64,000 nt of DNA from assembly GCA_037179385.1 (NCBI GenBank), contig CM074179.1, positions 35,551,905 to 35,615,904 on the forward strand. The letters are read 5' to 3'. The notes below the pieces were generated by a model, which saw only the letters and a list, made by a program, of their open reading frames with translations, was not told the origin of the DNA and did no database searches. Both the position numbers and the translations under genes were made by a program. Positions 58,730-64,000 of the stretch are shown here, piece by piece. The stretch is from Holothuria scabra. Taxonomy: Eukaryota > Echinodermata > Holothuroidea > Aspidochirotida > Holothuriidae. Each line of letters opens with the position of its first letter. Position 1 is the first letter of the stretch.

Positions 58730-59140
58730 GCTTTGAAGTAAAAGAGAAACCATGATTAATATAAAAAGTCCCCTATAGTCCCCAATAGTCCCCTGCTTTC
58801 TTCCATCGACGAGCAGAAAGATTGTTTGTTTCTACAAGCAGAACAATGGATTTCCTTACCTTTGCTTATGCTTGACTGACGTCCAGCTGCATTTGGTAAT
58901 TGATATCAATACAGGGTCCTTGTTCAAATGCCTGGTGTGCAGGGTATGTGATTAATAGAGATCAAAAACAACTTTTTTCGTAATGAGAGACATGAGGGAA
59001 CACCAAAATCAAAAAATAACATGAGATAAACAGGTCCTTTGGAATTTACAAACGGTGAATTATCTAAAATGGTACCCTGTAGTCCTCTGTTTTCTCCAAT
59101 CATCGATCAGAAAGATTGCCTTTTCAACAAGCAGAACAAT
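58730..59140. repeat. Local tandem duplication containing a LINE target site
   Basis: Two units of about 300 bp share AG(T)CCCC/CCTCTG(T/C)TTTCT.CCATC, GATCAGAAAGATTG, CAAGCAGAACAAT and then CAGGGTCC, AAATG, GGGTATGTG. The second unit is split by LINE A11 and continues at 61276-61420. The first unit (CAAGCAGAACAAT at 58835-58847) acts as an unoccupied paralogous site. Confidence 0.75.
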
Positions 59141-61274
59141 TTGATGATACAACTCTTTTCCTAGAAGGTGGTGAAAATAATTTGATTGAAATTTGTAACA
59201 TTTTTCAGCTTCTTGAGCGTAGCTCTGGCTTAAATGTTAATTATGATAAAACTAGTGTGTTTCCTCTTGGGCCATTAAAGGATAGTAAACCTCGTTTCAT
59301 GGATAACTATTTATTCAACTGGACTACTGGTCCAATCACCGTTTTGGGAATAACCATCAAGAGGGGGGATGATAACTTATTTCGTCTCAATTTTATTCCA
59401 AAACTTTCACGCCTTAAATCCATCCTTAGCTTGTGGTCACAGCGAGACCTCACTCCACTTGGCAGAATAACTTTGGTTAAAACGTTTGCTTTATCTCAGC
59501 TAGTTTACCTCTTTCAGGTTTTACCAAGTCCACCTTCTCATTTTGTAAAAACATTAGAGTCGATTTTGTATAAGTTTATTTGGTCCTGGAAGCCGGACAA
59601 AGTTCGTCGAAGCACAATGATAAATCCTATAAAGGAGGGGGGATTAAGTGTCACTCATATAAGTAGTTTTATTCGAAGTTTAAAGTGTACATGGGTTAAA
59701 CGTTACGTTAATGAAAGCGATGCCCATTGGGCAAAGTTTTTTGATTATTACTTAAAACATTTTGGTGGTTCCTTTCTGTTTAGGTGCAATTATAAGAGCT
59801 CTGATGTAAAAACTGGTAATAATTTTATCGACGATATTTGTCATGCCTGGGCTTTGTGTAACTATAAGGTTCCATTATCAGATTTTAAAGGCAAATCTTA
59901 TGGAATAATTCCGATATAAAGATAAATGGTTCCGTGGTATTATACAAACAATGGTATTATAATGGAATTATTTTTGTCAAGGACCTTCTCGATGAAAACG
60001 ATAATTTTTTAACTTTTCAGCACTTTCTAAACAAGTTTAACCTACAATGTTCGTTCTTGTTATATTATAGTATTATGCATGCTATTCCATCCAGTGGAAA
60101 CGAAACTTCAATGTTGTTTCGCAAACGCCATATGATGAGGACTCTTTATTCGATGGAATACAGGGTACGCCTTTAACTCTCTAGGTATATTTACAATATT
60201 TTAATTAAACGTATTTCACTGCCTCCAAGGGCAATCGTAAAGTGGCAAACTGATTTTGATTTCGAGGATGAGCAATGGCAAAAAATTCACCTGATACCTT
60301 TCAAGTCTGTTAAAGAGAGTAAATTACAATATTTCCAATTTCGTTTTATTCATAGGATACTGGGCACAAACTATTATTTATACAAAATCAACATGATGGA
60401 AAATCCAAGATGCACTTTTTGTGGGGAAAGAAATGAAACTATCAGACATCTGTTCTGGGATTGCAAATATACCTCCGATTTTATTTTAGATGTCGAACAA
60501 GCTGTATTAGGAAGGCAATTTTGTTTCTCTAGGGCTGATTTCTTTTTTGGCTATAAATTAATTCTTAAGCATCCTTATAACTTCCTCATTTTGCATGCTA
60601 AGTACTTTATTTTCCAACAAAAACTCCTTGAAAGGATTCCATCTGTGAACGACTTCATGTATAAATTTAAGTTTTCTTTGCAAGTGCAAAATCATTTATA
60701 TAAAATTAAGTCTCGGCAACCAATTTCTTTCGACTCTTTGAAAAATGCTTTCAGCACCAACAATTTTCTTTTTGAGTAAGATTTGATCTTTGCTACTGCT
60801 GCTGGAGGGTAGGTTTAATTTAAATGTTCCCAAATACCAGTTATATTGCGGTATACTCGTCAGGGCGGCAGTAGTATACAGCCACTCAGACTGGTATTCT
60901 GCTTTATGGACTGCCTTCGATACCCTTATGGGTAGTTATACTAGTTTGCCCACTCTTTAATATGCACTTATCTGTTTTACAATGGGAAACAATGGCTGTT
61001 GTTTGTGTTATTTTCCTTTCTTGAAATGTTTTTGTAATAGCCTACATTCACTGACGTCTTTACACTTCCATATTTATATATATAAAGATATATTTGTATC
61101 AACATTAAAGTTGGTGAATTGTAACCGTTTTTGAAGTCTGAAAGTATTGTGGTAGTGGTGTTTTATATATTGAACTCTGTACATATGTAAATTGTTTGTA
61201 ACTGAAGATAATGATGTGATTGTACAAAATTAATTGTAGCTCAATAAATGATGGCAAAAAAAAAAAAAAAAAAA
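59141..61274 (+). pseudogene. LINE family A copy A11, 5'-truncated, with 13-bp TSD
   Basis: Starts inside the YADD box (DDTTLFLEGG) and reads SGLNVNYDKTSVFPLGPLK, GPITVLGITIKRG, WSQRDLTPLGRITLVKTFALSQLVYLFQVLP (frame 59116-59919). It continues after frameshifts at 59934-60176 and 60393-60779 with CTFCGERNETIRHLFWDC and HPYNFLILHAKYFIF. AATAAA is at 61243-61248 and the poly(A) at 61256-61274. CAAGCAGAACAAT stands on both sides (59128-59140 and 61276-61288), a perfect 13-bp target duplication. This copy did not insert in ATTT repeats. Confidence 0.92.
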
Positions 61275-61420
61275 CCAAGCAGAACAATCGATTTCCTCTT
61301 CTAAGCTTATACCCGCTTCACTTCCAGCTGCACTGTAATTGATACAATTCCAGGGTCCCCGTACAAATGTTTGATTCCCCGGGTATGTGGTTAACAGCAT
61401 CCTAAAGAGACTACTTCCTT

Positions 61421-61828
61421 AATGATAACTCTGAGTTGACATTGATAATGCAAATAGAGGCAATCCGGAGAAATGAAACTGTTGCATGGGAACGACAAAT
61501 CCATCCAGCTGTTTGAATCTATTGTTTGAACTGTGACGTCTTTTCATTAACTTATGTTTAATTGCCTTTCCCTTCACATATCCGTTTGCTTCGATCGCCA
61601 CGAGAACGCTTGTTATTTTTATCCTATCTTTAAAGAAAACCTGCAATAGCGGTGAATGTTTTATCCATTATTCAGCTCTGATAGTAATTTATCAGCCAAA
61701 TGAACAATTCTACCACGATAGCCAGATTGATATAGGATTGTTTTTCTTCTGAAATCAACCTGACGCAGATGTTTTTTATGTGTTTGTGTTGTAACACACA
61801 TTAATGAATACCCTTCATTTTGCCAACT
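61421..61828. other. Non-coding stretch
   Basis: Nothing recognised beyond unique-looking sequence. Confidence 0.35.
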
Positions 61829-61962
61829 GATGTGCATTGTTTAACAAAGAATTTCTTGATTGGCTGTTGTCATTTTATTGTTTCTATTGTAAATTTCTTT
61901 GTAATGGATTAGCGCTATCGTTAGCCATTTTGGGAAATTTCTTGTTTAATATTATACGCATC
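61829..61962. mobile_element. GATGCGCAC MITE, copy M4 (diverged)
   Basis: Left end GATGTGCATTGTTTAACAAAGAATTTCTTGATTGGC; right end GGGAAATTTCTTGTTTAATATTATACGCATC, whose complement matches the family terminus. The centre ATTGTTTCTATTGTAAATT is the reversed counterpart of ACAATACAAT in other copies. Confidence 0.68.
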
Positions 61963-64000
61963 GCCTCCATTTTAGGTCGTCGGGAACTTGTACTGCGACG
62001 CCATTAAATCCCTTCTAGAGTAATACTGCGATAACTAACAAGAACGTATTTAGGCAGTAAGGGCCTGGTATTTCCCAAATGCGTTGAATTTTTTACTTCA
62101 TGACACAAAATCTAATTAGTGAAATAGATGGTTCTAATATCCATCCATAACTTCTGTTTTGCTCACCGAGTTCTTATGGTAAGGGAAGTAACATTTGAAA
62201 GTCACTTACCCCACTGGATATTCCACGCTCTGTGCCCACCTTATAAAAAAATATTTGATACTGTATGTGTAACTACGACTGAAGACTCCGATCCTTACCC
62301 TTACAAATGGACAGTCCAACATGATAGCTGTGAACGTGTCATAAGGATTTATCAAGACATCAAACAACTTTTAGTAAAAGCGTTTATTTTGGGTTGTGCG
62401 TCGACCCAGAATGGGATGCGGTATTCTAAAGAATTATAACTTTGTCACCAAGGACCCCACAACCTTCATGCAACCACCAAAGTGAAGCCAAGGAAAGATC
62501 TTTGCAATGAAATCAGTTTTGGTAGGGTGTCATTGACGTTTTGGGACATAATTCTATTGCACTGGTTCGTTTATTTTTAAAATTTTTTAAAAAACAACGG
62601 AAAAGTAGCAAAATCACGTCATTGTTTTTACAAAATATGTCGAAGTCCGATAACAGAGTCCACAACTCTTCAATTTTTTTCTGAAGTGCCCAAGCGTCTC
62701 AAAAACCAGTGAAAAGGCATATAGCCCGTCAGAGGCATTGTTTGGGGTATTCGTAAAAAAATATATCACAAAAAATAGCAAAAATGCCCAAATTCAAACC
62801 AAAATCAAGGTCGATTTAAAACAGTTTATATCCGCAAAGCGAAGTCCGATTTCCGTCATTGAAACACAAAAATGGTCGGTACAAGAATCCTTACAAAATT
62901 CCTTACAAAAATCAAAGATTACAAACAAAGATACCAAACTTATAATGGCGCGATGACTCCTCGTGGAGGCCGAGTCGGAGGGGCGGAAGTGCTGATCACT
63001 GATCAGTCGTTTTGAAAGCTAACAGTTATCTGATATCTTCCGGTAGTATAAATACGTGTGTTTTTAAAACATTGCGATTCTTGCAAACACCTTTCTTCAA
63101 TAAATTGCACTTACATGAAACAGTTTTTTTGCTTCTTCGAGGCTTTCTACTTAAGAACATTTGAACATTAACGCACAACAACTGGTTTGAAGTTCATTGG
63201 CTTACTGATTGGTCAGTTTCTATAGTATCTTCACAAGCGCACATCTTTGTACGCGTTTACATTCTTACGCGCTTACAACACAAAGTCAACTACTGCGTTC
63301 TTTTTCCAAGCACGCGGAAAGTACGCGTCAATTATTCCGGACTTCGCACGGAGAAATGCATTGTGCGCGTACAGAACTCTCTTTGAAAATGCACGCACGC
63401 TGACATCTCGTCACAATGGAATTTTCTGTTACGCATGAGCAGTTGTGCGCGCAGATCACCGAATAGAGTTGTGCGCATGTCCAATCAATAGACGAATTCG
63501 ATCAGCGCTAATTTTAAGTAACTGTAGGCAGCCATTACTGGGGTCCATCAGTGTTAAATCGTCTTCATTTATTGTCTACATGAATTTCAAACCCATATCC
63601 AGTGAAATTGAGGGAATCAAGATACAGTTAAGTGTACAACCATTCATGATACAGGTACGAAAGGAAATTGAAAGATTAAGGGGTGATGTACCCCAGCTAT
63701 GGCCGACTGAAATCAGACCGTGACTTGCTGTCCGGATTCGTCTATGCTTCCACCCCCCCCCCCCCCCCCCCGATTTAGCCTCCGTGAGGAGTCAGCGCGT
63801 CTAACAGTGAAGGGATAGGAGTTTGGTATCTACGTTTATAATATCTTTGACAAAAATCTGGTAGAGCGCCATAATTTCCTGCGCTGCATAGCGTAGTCTA
63901 GGTAGCGGCTTTGGTCTGTACTGTCTTTGCCGTACAACAAATATAAACCATTGTTTTCATCATAATTAAATTAGAAACTGATCAGATCATAGGCCAAATG
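61963..64000. other. Non-coding stretch with a CpG-rich segment
   Basis: Between about 63230 and 63500 there are many CpG and CGCG words (TACGCGTTTAC, TTACGCGCTTAC, GTGCGCGCAG) and a CCAATCAATAG motif, so a promoter is possible. A 92-codon plus frame at 63445-63723 has no recognisable domain. A C tract of about 17 lies at 63753-63770. Nothing here is firm enough to call a gene. Confidence 0.35.

Overview
The window looks like nuclear DNA of a marine invertebrate deuterostome, most likely an echinoderm. The evidence is AT-rich intron-like sequence, spliced exons, tRNA-derived SINEs, many non-autonomous DNA transposons, and non-LTR retrotransposons (LINEs) with poly(A) tails. The taxonomic guess is inference. 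There are no bacterial-style operons, and almost all long reading frames belong to LINEs or are artefacts of simple repeats.

Region 1-15.3 kb: a 145-bp tandem satellite (about 12 units, each with a perfect nuclear-receptor DR1 motif) opens the window. It is followed by unique or repeat-derived DNA with several small transposons whose target duplications can be read directly: TTAA-flanked, 9-bp-TSD and a 1.08-kb hAT-like element. There is also a tRNA-derived SINE. One coding exon on the minus strand (8503-8622) resembles the proline-rich N-terminus of a phospholipid scramblase.

Region 15.3-36.7 kb: a dense pile of at least ten copies of a Tx1/L1-like LINE family (called family A here), in both orientations, separated by (ATTT)n arrays that all lie on the same strand. 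One copy is full-length, with an intact 1240-aa endonuclease/reverse-transcriptase/zinc-knuckle ORF (17561-21283). Most others are 5'-truncated and frameshifted. The layout suggests one large ATTT microsatellite repeatedly invaded by LINEs.

Region 36.7-41.7 kb: a second LINE family (family B, minus strand) with a 792-aa reverse-transcriptase ORF and a row of 5'-truncated 3' tails. A well-formed tRNA-His(GTG) gene follows at 41747-41818.

Region 42-64 kb: a triple-nested transposon (MITE, then Harbinger-like, then a CAGGG-ended element), scattered copies of a GATGCGCAC MITE, foldback elements made of CACTC/GAGTG motifs, hAT-like MITEs, two more SINE copies, and a 5'-truncated family A LINE with a clear 13-bp TSD. 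Host genes are sparse: a terminal scramblase exon (54329-54541, minus) and a possible two-exon small basic protein (50427-52501, plus). The two scramblase exons lie in the wrong order to belong to one minus-strand gene, so two paralogues are more likely.
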